DNA of 64,000 nucleotides from Granulibacter bethesdensis CGDNIH1. Its GTDB lineage: Bacteria; Pseudomonadota; Alphaproteobacteria; Acetobacterales; Acetobacteraceae. Of the stretch, positions 28,112 through 36,027 are shown piece by piece (positions within the stretch are counted from its first letter, which is position 1; the number at the start of each line of letters is the position of its first letter). Position numbers and translations under genes: made by a program. The notes beneath the pieces were generated by a model. That model did not search any database, was not told where the DNA came from, and worked only from the letters and a program-made list of their open reading frames with translations. The stretch lies in contig NC_008343.2 of assembly GCF_000014285.2 (NCBI RefSeq), positions 248,001 to 312,000 of the forward strand, given 5' to 3'.

Positions 28112-29098
28112 CTAAGCCGCTGCTTTCTGCTTTGGTTTGCGTATGAAGCGGCAGGCCAGCCGGGTCAGGGTTGGCATGGTGGTGGGGCGGCGCAGGCGCT
28201 GGTCATAACCGGCAAAGCGGCGGTCATTTTCGGACAGGCACAGCTCCATCAGCTCCCGCACGCTGACATCGACGTCGCTGACGGCTTTGGTGCCGGTGAC
28301 GGTGAAATTATTATCCTGTGCTTTGCTGGCTTTCCCGTCACCATCCATGCCGCGCGCCAGTCCGATCCGCTCCCAGCCCAGGAACACCCACACGGCAGCC
28401 ACCTGCATTTCAAACCATATCCGGCGCCAGATGGGCAGGTTACGGCGATGTGCCGCCAACCAGTTGGCGAACAGCAGGATATGTCTGCATTCCTCCTGCA
28501 TGACCGGCTCGAACGTATCGACCAGCTCGGGCGGGAAGAAGCCGGATCGCTGGGCGACCGCGAACAGACCGAACGCGAAGAAGCTGTCGATGCATTCACT
28601 GAAACCGGTGACCAGATAGGCCCATTCCGTATGTTTCGGCGGGGGGTAGGGCGGCTCCGGCTCCAGCACGATACCGTATGCCTGCACCAGGTTGGACAGC
28701 ACGACCTTGTGCCGGCCTTCCTCCCAGCCGTTCAGGGCGATGGCTTCCCGCCAGGCCGGATCATGGAGGCTCTCGGCATAGGATATCATGCGGATGCGCG
28801 CCTTGCCCTCCGTCTGAACGGCGATGTCCCAGATCGGCAGGCTGGTCAGCCTGTCCCGTTCCTCATCGCTCAGCTTCGGCCAGTCGATGATGGTTGGTTT
28901 GTAGGGGTTGAAGGTCTCCAGAAACATGCGCAGCGTTGCCTGTTTATGGGCTTCAGAACCGGGGGTGAGCTTTCCCTTGAAGGGGCTGACCCAATGCCGG
29001 GCAGCCTGATCGGCAGCAGCGATGATCCCGGCATCGTCTACGCCCCCTTTGGCAAGCTTGAGACCGCTGGGCGGAGGAGAAAGATCGGAAAGGGACAT
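28112..29098 (-). CDS. Ferritin-like di-iron protein, possible oxygenase
   Basis: A 328-residue helical protein with carboxylate/histidine pairs arranged like ferritin-superfamily di-iron sites: ALNGWEEGRH near residue 127, SECIDSF near 170 and PVMQEECRH near 205. These spacings resemble acyl-ACP desaturases and related di-iron oxygenases more than iron-storage ferritins. The C-terminus is Lys/Arg rich and could touch membranes. AGGAG lies about 10 bases before the start. It is transcribed with the flippase-like gene and divergently from the hydroxylase-ceramide synthase pair, so an oxidative modification of the sphingolipid is the natural guess, not proven by sequence. Confidence 0.75.
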   Translation of the reverse strand: MSLSDLSPPPSGLKLAKGGVDDAGIIAAADQAARHWVSPFKGKLTPGSEAHKQATLRMFLETFNPYKPTIIDWPKLSDEERDRLTSLPIWDIAVQTEGKARIRMISYAESLHDPAWREAIALNGWEEGRHKVVLSNLVQAYGIVLEPEPPYPPPKHTEWAYLVTGFSECIDSFFAFGLFAVAQRSGFFPPELVDTFEPVMQEECRHILLFANWLAAHRRNLPIWRRIWFEMQVAAVWVFLGWERIGLARGMDGDGKASKAQDNNFTVTGTKAVSDVDVSVRELMELCLSENDRRFAGYDQRLRRPTTMPTLTRLACRFIRKPKQKAAA

Positions 29099-29464
29099 GC
29101 GGGCGAGAGACTCCTGACGCCGGACGTTATCCGCGGATGGGGGCGGGAAAGGCAGGCGCCCGTTACGGGCGCATCATGCACATGATGTCCTGACTATTAA
29201 CAGGAGTACGGCCGGGAGGCCAAATCCATAGCACCGATTCTGAAACGGCCCCGCTATCGAAGCAGATGGTATGGCCAGATGGTATCGAGAGTGAACATTC
29301 CCGGGTTTTCAGGGGCATCTGCTCCTCCACCTTCTGCGTCCGGATACTTGGTGGCTGGTGTACGTCAAACCTGTTTTGGTGCATGTGACAGGCTTATGTC
29401 ATATGCGCAGAATGCATTGACCCGAGACTGTCATCTGAAAGGGACACAGCTTATTACCTGTCTG

Positions 29465-29480
29465 CTGACCGCTCGGTCAG
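29465..29480. promoter_or_regulatory. TetR-type palindromic operator candidate
   Basis: CTGACCG-CT-CGGTCAG is a perfect 16-base palindrome; the core GACCGNNCGGTC is a common operator shape for TetR-family repressors. It lies about 170 bases before the hydroxylase ATG at 29633, in the divergent region of the sphingolipid cluster. No TetR gene is in the window. Confidence 0.55.
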
Positions 29481-29505
29481 AGCAATGGAGCGCCAACGCA
29501 TTGCT
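29481..29505. repeat. Second inverted repeat next to the operator candidate
   Basis: AGCAATG (29481-29487) and CATTGCT (29499-29505) are exact complements around an 11-base spacer. It directly abuts the CTGACCG palindrome, so it may be a second protein site or a leader hairpin. Confidence 0.4.
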
Positions 29506-29632
29506 CGGCGAACAGGGCATGTTGTGCTGATGGCCATTCTGTCGGCCGGATGTGGGCAGGCAGGGATTGAAGGGGGACGGATCGGTGGGATGGGGCAGGC
29601 TGTGGGGCGGGCGAAGCTATGATCTGGGCAAA

Positions 29633-30352
29633 ATGACCTTGCCTGAATTATGGGTCGCCTATTTAACCTATCCTGCGATACAGCTTTACTTCGCCCTGAT
29701 GGCAGGCTGTGCCCTGCTGGCGGCCATCTTTTATCAAGGCGCTGGCGGCATATTGCTGAGCGTGATGGCGGCGATCCTGATCTATCCTTTTGTCTGGTAT
29801 GGCATTCATCGCTTTATCCTGCATGGCCGTTGGCTCTATCGCATGCGTTGGACAGCCCGGCTCTGGAAGCGGGTGCATTTCGATCATCACCAGGATCCGC
29901 ATCGGCTGGAAGTGCTGTTCGGTGATCCTCTGAATACCATTCCGACCATGGCCGTGATCACGGTACCGGTCGGCGCATGGTTGGGCGGTATCGCAGGCGG
30001 CGCCTCGGCTTTGGGCGGGGCGATGATGATGACATGTGTCTACGAGTTCTTTCACTGCATCCAGCATCTGAACTACAAGCCAAAGTCACGTATTCTCCAG
30101 TACATGAAGCGTGTACATCTGCTGCATCATTTCCACGATGAAAGCGGCAATTACGGCATCATCAACTTTCTGCCGGATATTCTGGCGGGCACTTATTACC
30201 GGGATACCCGGGCCCGGCCACGCAGCCCGCATGTGTTCAATCTGGGTTATGATATGCAGGAGGCACACCGCTATCCATGGGTGATGCAAGCCACGGGCGC
30301 TCCCCCGCGTGACCGGCCTCCGCCTCCATCGGCGATGGCGAAACGGGTATGA
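29633..30352 (+). CDS. Sterol desaturase/fatty acid hydroxylase superfamily membrane protein
   Basis: A 239-residue (from ATG 29633) di-iron membrane hydroxylase. Earlier in-frame GTG codons at 29552 and 29585 would add up to 27 mostly Gly/Arg residues, so the start is uncertain. Transmembrane segments surround the histidine clusters HRFILHG, HFDHHQDPH, FFHCIQH and HLLHHFHD that bind the two irons in this family (yeast Scs7, plant FAH, CrtZ-like). In sphingolipid pathways such enzymes hydroxylate the amide-linked acyl chain or the long-chain base. The stop overlaps the start of the ceramide synthase-like gene as ATGA, which strongly suggests a ceramide-related substrate. Confidence 0.87.
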   Translation: MTLPELWVAYLTYPAIQLYFALMAGCALLAAIFYQGAGGILLSVMAAILIYPFVWYGIHRFILHGRWLYRMRWTARLWKRVHFDHHQDPHRLEVLFGDPLNTIPTMAVITVPVGAWLGGIAGGASALGGAMMMTCVYEFFHCIQHLNYKPKSRILQYMKRVHLLHHFHDESGNYGIINFLPDILAGTYYRDTRARPRSPHVFNLGYDMQEAHRYPWVMQATGAPPRDRPPPPSAMAKRV

Positions 30353-31503
30353 CCTCTCCTTTCATCAATCCGGGTTCAGAGATTGAGGTTATCCCTGTAC
30401 GCAGCAAGGCGGACAGGGAGCGTTTCATCGCGTTTCCCGACCGGCTGGCGGCTGCTGATCCCCATTATATTGCGCCACTCCGGATTGATCAGAAAACGCT
30501 GCTGTCGCAGTCCCGGAATCCGTATTTCCGCCATGCGGAGGCTGCGTTCTGGCTGGCCAGCCGTCATGGGCGCGATGTGGGCCGTATCAGTGCGCAACAT
30601 GACTCGCTGGAGCCAAACGGGATTGGGCATTTCGGCATGGTGGCTGCCGAAGATGATACAGCTATTTTTGCAGCTTTGCTCAGAACGGTGGAAGCATGGC
30701 ACCGGCAACGCGGTGTCCGGGAGATACAGGGACCGTTCAATCTGTCGATCAATGAAACCGCGGGTGTTCTGGTCGATGGTTTTGAGACGCCGCCCATGCT
30801 GATGATGGGCCATGACCAGCCTTATGTGGGATCAAGGCTGGAAGAACAGGGCTATGAAAAGGCCCGGGATCTGCTGGCTTATCTCTATGACACGGCAGCC
30901 CCTTTGCCGCCTTTTGCCGGCAGGATGCTGAACCGGCCTTTGCCACAGGGTCTGTCGATCAGGCATCTCGACTGGTCGCGTTACAGGGAGGAAGTGGCCT
31001 CGATCACGGCGATCTTCAATGATGCATGGTCGGATAACTGGGGGTTCGTGCCCCTGACCGAGGATGAGACCGATGCCATGGCGCAGCAACTCAAACTGCT
31101 GCTGCATGCCAAAATGATATGGTTTGCAGAGTATGAAGGCAAACCCATTGCTTTTATCGTGGCTCTGCCGAATCTGAACGAGGCAATCCGCGATCTTCGC
31201 GGAAAATTATGGCCTTTTGGCCTTGTCAGATTGCTGTGGCGTCTGAAAATACGCGGTGTCAAAACTGCCCGTGTGCCCTTGATGGGGATCAGGCGCAGCT
31301 TCAGTCATGGGTTGCTGGGCAGTCTGATCCCTTTTCTGCTGGTTGATGCGGTGCGCCGGGAAACCGCGAAATTGGGAATGTGTTCGGTTGAGCTTTCATG
31401 GGTTCTGGAAAATAATGATCCCATGCGGCGTATGAACGAAGCACTGGGCGGCAGGATCTACAAGACCTATCGTGTCTATCGAAAATCGCTTATGGAGGAG
31501 TAA
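30349..31503 (+). CDS. Bacterial ceramide synthase-like N-acyltransferase (GNAT fold)
   Basis: 384 residues matching my recall of the bacterial CerS group: an N-terminal segment with IEVIPVRSKADRERFIAFP and a conserved R-x-E/H pattern (NPYFRHAEAAFWLA, GRISAQHD), a central EIQGPFNLSINETAGVLVDGF, and a C-terminal GNAT-like half ending in VELSWVLENNDPMRRMNEALGGRIYKTYRVYRK. The group transfers an acyl chain to the long-chain base amine in alphaproteobacterial sphingolipid synthesis, unrelated to eukaryotic CerS. The start overlaps the hydroxylase stop. Genes for the long-chain base (spt, cerR) lie 3-6 kb away on the other strand. Confidence 0.83.
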   Translation: MTSPFINPGSEIEVIPVRSKADRERFIAFPDRLAAADPHYIAPLRIDQKTLLSQSRNPYFRHAEAAFWLASRHGRDVGRISAQHDSLEPNGIGHFGMVAAEDDTAIFAALLRTVEAWHRQRGVREIQGPFNLSINETAGVLVDGFETPPMLMMGHDQPYVGSRLEEQGYEKARDLLAYLYDTAAPLPPFAGRMLNRPLPQGLSIRHLDWSRYREEVASITAIFNDAWSDNWGFVPLTEDETDAMAQQLKLLLHAKMIWFAEYEGKPIAFIVALPNLNEAIRDLRGKLWPFGLVRLLWRLKIRGVKTARVPLMGIRRSFSHGLLGSLIPFLLVDAVRRETAKLGMCSVELSWVLENNDPMRRMNEALGGRIYKTYRVYRKSLMEE

Positions 31504-31713
31504 GCGGACAATGTCGCATGCCAGCAGGTGGGTTTTGAAAATTCTGCGGCAGGCCACTTAAAGAATATTTTTAGGCCACGATGCTTTCCAGCATGATAAA
31601 TCCGGTCATAGGATGGAAGTATTGTTGCCGTCTTGGTTGCCTAAAATTCTGCAAGCCGGGTGGACATATCAATTTCTCCTACACTTGCAGCCGTGAACAG
31701 GGAATTTACGATT

Positions 31714-32856
31714 ATGTCCGAAAAATCCATCCGCATTGCGGTCGCAGGGATAGGCAATTGTGCCAGTGCGCTGATTCAGGGGCTGTATTATTACACGCCT
31801 GAGCGTTGTGAGCAGGGTGTTGCCGGCCTGATGCATACCGAGATCGGCGGGTTTCGTCCCTGTGATATCCACGTCGTTGCGGCGTTCGACATTGATGCGC
31901 GCAAGGTTGGACAGGATGTCAGCCGGGCGATTTTTGCCAAGCCGAACTGTACCACCATTTTCCAGGCAGACATTCCGGATAGCGGCGTGATCGTGCAGAT
32001 GGGACAGGTGCTGGATGGAATCTCCGACCACATGGCCCATTATGCGGATGACAGGACGTTCCTGCGCGCCGATGTCCCTGAACTGAGCAAGGCTGAGATT
32101 ATCGCGGAACTGCGTCGCAGCGGGGCGGAGGTGCTGCTCAACTACATGCCGGTGGGGTCGGAGCAGGCGGCACGGTTCTATGCCGAATGCGCGCTGGAGG
32201 CCGGGATCGGCTTCATCAACAACATGCCGGTTTTTATCGCCTCTGACCCGGTTTTCGCGGCGCGTTTCAAGGCTGCAAACCTCCCGATCATCGGCGATGA
32301 CATCAAATCCCAGCTGGGAGCCACGATTTCCCATCGTGTGTTGACCGATCTGTTTGCCAAGCGTGGGGTCAAGCTGCTGAGGACGTATCAGCTCAATACC
32401 GGCGGCAATACTGACTTCCTGAACATGAAAAATCAGGATCGTCTGGTCTCGAAGAAGAAATCGAAAACCGAAGCCGTGCAGGCCGTGGCCAAGAAGCGTA
32501 TGGAGGATACCGACATCCATGTTGGCCCGAGCGATTATGTGCCCTGGCAGAATGACAACAAGGTCTGCTTCATCCGTATGGAAGGCCATCTGTTCGGGGA
32601 TGTGCCGATGAATCTGGAAATGCGTTTGTCGGTCGAGGATTCTCCCAATTCGGCCGGTGTGGTGATCGATATGATCCGCTGCTGCAAGCTGGCGCTGGAC
32701 GCCGGGGTTGGCGGCGTTCTGGAAGGGCCGAGCGCCTATTTCTGCAAACATCCGCCCGTGCAGTTGACCGATGACGAAGCCTTCCAGGCGACCGAGCAGT
32801 TCATTCTGGATTACGCAGGGGCGAAGGCAAAGGTGAAGGTCTCTGTCGTCGCATGA
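31714..32856 (+). CDS. ino1: myo-Inositol-3-phosphate synthase
   Basis: NAD-dependent isomerisation of glucose 6-phosphate to 1D-myo-inositol 3-phosphate (the same as 1L-1-phosphate). 380 residues from ATG 31714 (AGGGAA about ten bases before); the frame continues to 31660 without a better start. It has the Rossmann loop VAGIGNCASALIQG at residues 8-21, the VLLNYMPVGSEQAARFYAE segment with its catalytic-domain residues, the phosphate-binding DDIKSQLGATISHR near 200, QLNTGGNTDFLN near 235 and LDAGVGGVLEGPSAYF near 330, all typical of the short bacterial/archaeal form. Its stop overlaps the next gene as ATGA. Confidence 0.94.
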   Translation: MSEKSIRIAVAGIGNCASALIQGLYYYTPERCEQGVAGLMHTEIGGFRPCDIHVVAAFDIDARKVGQDVSRAIFAKPNCTTIFQADIPDSGVIVQMGQVLDGISDHMAHYADDRTFLRADVPELSKAEIIAELRRSGAEVLLNYMPVGSEQAARFYAECALEAGIGFINNMPVFIASDPVFAARFKAANLPIIGDDIKSQLGATISHRVLTDLFAKRGVKLLRTYQLNTGGNTDFLNMKNQDRLVSKKKSKTEAVQAVAKKRMEDTDIHVGPSDYVPWQNDNKVCFIRMEGHLFGDVPMNLEMRLSVEDSPNSAGVVIDMIRCCKLALDAGVGGVLEGPSAYFCKHPPVQLTDDEAFQATEQFILDYAGAKAKVKVSVVA

Positions 32857-33569
32857 AATGCCTGATTGTTGCGGCTGGTCAAGGCGTTAGACTGCGTGCG
32901 AAGGGGGCATTGAAACCGCTCATCCCGCTTCGCGGAGTTCCGCTGATTGAATCTGTGATGACTCGCGCCATGCAGGCGGGCGTTGATGAATTTTTTGTTG
33001 TCAGCGGCTATCGTGGGGATGAGCTGAGAGCATTCCTTAACAGCTATGCAGCACGGGAAACCGTTCGCATCACGCATGTGATCAATCGTCAGTGGGATCG
33101 GGCCAATGGTTATTCCGTAACCATGGCCCGGCAGTTTCTGGATGAGCCGTTTCTGTTGGTGATGTGCGATCATTTGGTAGATCCGGCTCTGATCCGTGCC
33201 CTGATCGCGCATGGCACGCCGGAGGATACGGTGACGCTGGCGGTCGATTACAATCTGGACAGCCCGCTCAACGATCCCGACGATGTGACGAGGGTTCAGG
33301 TCGAGGATGGCCGCATCATCCATATCGGCAAGGTGATCCGCACGTATAATGCCTACGATACAGGCGTTTTCCTGTGTACACCGGTCATGTTCGCTGCGCT
33401 GGAAGAAAGTCAGGCCGCGGGGGATGACAGTATTTCGGGGGCGATGAACGTTCTGGCCGGCTGGGGCCGGGCGCATGTCTTTGATATAGGCGACCGGGTC
33501 TGGGTTGATGTCGATGACCCGCTGGCTTTCGGAAAGGCGGAACAGTTACTGGCGGAGGGGCGGCTCTGA
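32853..33569 (+). CDS. Nucleotidyltransferase, predicted CTP:inositol-1-phosphate cytidylyltransferase
   Basis: 238 residues of the NTP_transferase family: CLIVAAGQGVRLRAKGALKPLIPLRG is the nucleotide/activation loop, followed by FLLVMCDHLVDP with the metal-binding Asp, NDPDDVTRV, and a C-terminal WVDVDDPLAFGKAE. The shape matches the IPCT domain of the bifunctional IPCT-DIPPS proteins that make di-myo-inositol phosphate in hyperthermophiles; LicC-type choline-phosphate cytidylyltransferase is the nearest alternative. It overlaps the inositol-phosphate synthase by ATGA and is followed by a CDP-alcohol phosphotransferase, so inositol phosphate as the substrate and CDP-inositol as the product are the best reading. 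Confidence 0.75.
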   Translation: MKCLIVAAGQGVRLRAKGALKPLIPLRGVPLIESVMTRAMQAGVDEFFVVSGYRGDELRAFLNSYAARETVRITHVINRQWDRANGYSVTMARQFLDEPFLLVMCDHLVDPALIRALIAHGTPEDTVTLAVDYNLDSPLNDPDDVTRVQVEDGRIIHIGKVIRTYNAYDTGVFLCTPVMFAALEESQAAGDDSISGAMNVLAGWGRAHVFDIGDRVWVDVDDPLAFGKAEQLLAEGRL

Positions 33570-34465
33570 ACGCCATACCACCCCCCTCGATTTATGCGCA
33601 CACACAGGCTGAGCCAGTGCGCCGGACGACCGAGATCGAGGAAGCCACCAATCGTTGGATCGTGCATCCTCTTTCCGCAAGACTGGTGCCGATTTGTGCG
33701 CGCCTTGGCATCCATCCGAATGTTGTTTCGCTCAGTGGCATGATCTGCGGTGTGACTGCCGGTTTTGCGTATGCGCAGTATCCGCGCCTGCCTTTCATCA
33801 TCTGTGGTTTTTTGCTGATGGGGGCATGGCATATCCTGGACGGAGTAGACGGGCAGCTTGCTCGCCTGACCTCGAAACAGTCCGCACTTGGAAAATTACT
33901 GGATGGAATCTGCGATTATATCACGTTTATCGCAGTTTATGTCGGGATCGGTTACGTGCTGGCACCGCTTTATGGCGGCTGGATATGGGGGCTGATTGCG
34001 CTGGCTGGCATTGCCCATGCCGTGCAGGCGGCATCGTATGAGGCACAGCGGCAGGATTATGATGCGTGGGGCAAAGGTTTGCTCCATAAACGCTTCACGA
34101 TGTCTTCGTCAGAGGCTGGTTGGTTATATGCAGCCTATCTGCGTCTGCAATTAATGGTGGCGGGGGATATCGTGGCACTGGATCGGGTTATGGCAGATGC
34201 CATAAGTTGCGATCCCGCGCAGGCTTCACTTTTGCAGTCCCGCTATCAGGAGATTTTTGCAGCCCCTGTACGCCGCTGGGGTGTAATGTCGGCCAACTGG
34301 CGGACAATCAGCCTGTTTATATTCTGTCTGATTGGCCTGCCAGCAGGCTATTTTTTGATGGAGATCATCGGCTTCAGCATGGTCTGTGCAATGATGCTGC
34401 GTGCCCAGCGTCGTCGTCGCGCCGCGTTCGTGGAGATGATCCGTTCTTCCAGCCTGTCAGCCTGA
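33566..34465 (+). CDS. CDP-alcohol phosphotransferase, predicted CDP-inositol:ceramide type; probable CTG start
   Basis: A membrane enzyme with the full CDP-alcohol phosphotransferase signature D-x2-DG-x2-AR-x8-G-x3-D-x3-D (DGVDGQLAR, then GKLLDGICD), all four aspartates present, in a six-helix membrane domain. From CTG 33566 it has 299 residues; this CTG overlaps the cytidylyltransferase stop (CTGA) and has GGAGG seven bases before it. GTG 33617 is the fallback start, giving 282. Members take either CDP-diacylglycerol plus an alcohol, or a CDP-alcohol plus a lipid hydroxyl. Given its overlap with IPCT and the surrounding ceramide genes, transfer of phosphoinositol from CDP-inositol to ceramide is my inference; phosphatidylinositol-phosphate synthesis is the alternative. 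Confidence 0.8.
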   Translation: MNAIPPPSIYAHTQAEPVRRTTEIEEATNRWIVHPLSARLVPICARLGIHPNVVSLSGMICGVTAGFAYAQYPRLPFIICGFLLMGAWHILDGVDGQLARLTSKQSALGKLLDGICDYITFIAVYVGIGYVLAPLYGGWIWGLIALAGIAHAVQAASYEAQRQDYDAWGKGLLHKRFTMSSSEAGWLYAAYLRLQLMVAGDIVALDRVMADAISCDPAQASLLQSRYQEIFAAPVRRWGVMSANWRTISLFIFCLIGLPAGYFLMEIIGFSMVCAMMLRAQRRRRAAFVEMIRSSSLSA

Positions 34466-34470
34466 CAGGC
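34452..34470. repeat. Palindrome at the convergent gene junction
   Basis: GCCTGTCAG-C-CTGACAGGC, a 19-base palindrome spanning the end of the CDP-alcohol enzyme gene, 12 bases before the stop of the convergent spt gene. A short hairpin is possible, but without a T-run; a weak terminator or pause is the most I would claim. Confidence 0.4.
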
Positions 34471-34481
34471 CTCGCGAACCC

Positions 34482-35681
34482 TCAGAGCGGAAAACCGATA
34501 TCGGAAGCCGCTACTTTGAAACGAGCGATAGCGTCGTTGATCATTCCTTCTGTATGGCTGGCCGTCACGCTGGAACGCAGCAGAGGATGATCATCCGGCG
34601 TTGCGGGCGGTAAGGACAGATTGACATACACTCCATGCTCCAGCAGCGCATTCCAGAAAGCGATGGCGGTGGGAATATCCGGCATCGTGACCGCCACGAT
34701 GGGGCTGACCTGTGGTCCCACTGTGAAACCGGCCTGTTTCAGCCCGCCATGAAGTGCTTCGGCATTGTGTCGCAGCGTTGCCTGCAAGTCCGGCCTTTGC
34801 TGCATCTGCCGTAGAGCGGATTGCACGGAGGCAATCACGGAGGCTGGCAGTGAAGCGGTAAACATATAAGGGCGGCAGGCAACGCGCAGAATGTCGAAGC
34901 CGTCTATGTCGGTCACGCAGAAACCGCCGACACTGCCGAGACTTTTCGAAAATGTGCCGACGATGAAATCGGTATCGGCCTCTACGTTTTGAGCTTCCGC
35001 AAGCCCACGCCCACGGGCACCGAGCACCCCGAGCGAATGGGCTTCATCCACCAGCAGCCATGCACCCGCTTCGCGTTTGACAGCGGCAATCTCGGCAAGG
35101 GGACAGCTGTCGCCGAGCATGGAGTAAATACCTTCGACCACCACCAGCTTTGCGCCCGGTGTGCCATCCAGACGGCGCAGGCGGCGGGCCAGATCTTCCG
35201 GATCGTTGTGACGGAAACGGATCACCTGCGCCTGACCAAGGCGGCTGCCATCATAGATGCTGGCATGGCTGTCAGCATCCAGCAGCAGATAGTCATCCTT
35301 GCCGGCCAGTGTAGAGAGAATGCCGAGATTGGCCTGATAGCCGGTGCTGAACACCATGGCATGTTTGCGACCATAGAACGCAGCCAGCTCGTGTTCCAGG
35401 GCGGTGTGCAGTGCTGTGGTGCCATTGGCGATACGGGAGCCGGTGGTGCCGGTTCCATGCTCCCGCACGGCCTCGGCGGAAGCGCTTATCCCGGCCGGGT
35501 CCAGATTGAGACCCAGATAGTTGTTGGTTCCGAACAGCAGGGTCGGCTGTCCATTGATCATGCCTTCACTGGCCGAGGGGCCTGGCTCGATCACCACGCT
35601 GAACGGATCATGACCGGCGGAGGTCAGGGCGCGCCGCGCTTCGGCGAGGGGAGCAAATTTGGCGAGAATGGAACAGCTCAT
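34482..35681 (-). CDS. spt: Serine palmitoyltransferase (alpha-oxoamine synthase)
   Basis: PLP enzyme condensing serine with an acyl thioester to 3-ketosphinganine, the first step of sphingolipid synthesis. 399 residues, the soluble bacterial homodimer size. Visible: NNYLGL near 54, GTGTTGSRIANGTTALH near 77, the PLP-stacking His139 in DSHASIYDG, Asp212/His215 in VDEAHS, and the Schiff-base Lys246 in TFSKSLGSVGG. Close relatives KBL, BioF and HemA share the fold; the SRxxNGT form, an acyl carrier protein 43 bases upstream and a CerR gene beyond that favour Spt. It should use acyl-ACP from that carrier. Confidence 0.9.
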   Translation of the reverse strand: MSCSILAKFAPLAEARRALTSAGHDPFSVVIEPGPSASEGMINGQPTLLFGTNNYLGLNLDPAGISASAEAVREHGTGTTGSRIANGTTALHTALEHELAAFYGRKHAMVFSTGYQANLGILSTLAGKDDYLLLDADSHASIYDGSRLGQAQVIRFRHNDPEDLARRLRRLDGTPGAKLVVVEGIYSMLGDSCPLAEIAAVKREAGAWLLVDEAHSLGVLGARGRGLAEAQNVEADTDFIVGTFSKSLGSVGGFCVTDIDGFDILRVACRPYMFTASLPASVIASVQSALRQMQQRPDLQATLRHNAEALHGGLKQAGFTVGPQVSPIVAVTMPDIPTAIAFWNALLEHGVYVNLSLPPATPDDHPLLRSSVTASHTEGMINDAIARFKVAASDIGFPL

Positions 35682-35724
35682 AAGAAATCCGGGAACGCTG
35701 GAGATAAGGAAGAGGGGAGTGTCT

Positions 35725-35976
35725 TCAAGGCGCGGCAGTCAACTCGGCCAGACAGGCGGCCAGATCGTTGATGGTGCGGATCCCTGCCAGCCGGTCGAGC
35801 GGCACGGAGACATCGAGGCGATCTTCGATGTCCATGACGAAATTCATGACAGCGAGCGAGTCCAGCCCGAGATCATCGACGATCACCGTTTCTCCATTCA
35901 CCGGCTTTGCCGTCTTGGAGCGGGCAGTCAGCGTATCAATGATCAGAGCTTTGATGGAGGGCAGATCGGTGCTCAT
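35725..35976 (-). CDS. Acyl carrier protein for sphingolipid synthesis
   Basis: An 83-residue acidic helical carrier with the phosphopantetheine serine at residue 40 in the DLGLDSLAV motif, then VMDIEDRLDVSVP and a C-terminal LAACLAEL helix. Unlike housekeeping AcpP it sits between spt and the CerR-type reductase, the arrangement known in Caulobacter, so it most likely carries the acyl chain activated by the AMP ligase at 37009-38757 to serine palmitoyltransferase. Confidence 0.9.
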   Translation of the reverse strand: MSTDLPSIKALIIDTLTARSKTAKPVNGETVIVDDLGLDSLAVMNFVMDIEDRLDVSVPLDRLAGIRTINDLAACLAELTAAP

Positions 35977-36027
35977 GAGAGGCTCCGTGGGCGATCAGTG
36001 GGGTGGATTGATATCTGGATCATGTCT

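Larger units (their letters stand above)
29099..29632. other. Divergent control region between ferritin-like gene and hydroxylase
   Basis: About 530 bases with no gene I can support. It should hold promoters for both divergent transcripts. Short frames (for example plus strand 29279-29530) look like chance. Two palindromes at 29465-29505 are listed separately. Part of the right side may be coding if the hydroxylase starts earlier than 29633 (GTG at 29552 or 29585). Confidence 0.5.

Noticed and set aside
29279-29530. 83-residue plus-strand frame between ferritin-like gene and hydroxylase
   Set aside because: Low-complexity Ser/Ala/Gly start, no ribosome site and no recognisable fold; it covers the palindromic control region.
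31504-31713. Small gene or riboswitch upstream of inositol-phosphate synthase
   Set aside because: AT-rich with minor hairpins (ATGCTTTCCAGCAT) but no open frame or known aptamer pattern.
34452-34470. Intrinsic terminator between the CDP-alcohol enzyme and spt
   Set aside because: The palindrome has no T-run; kept only as an inverted repeat.
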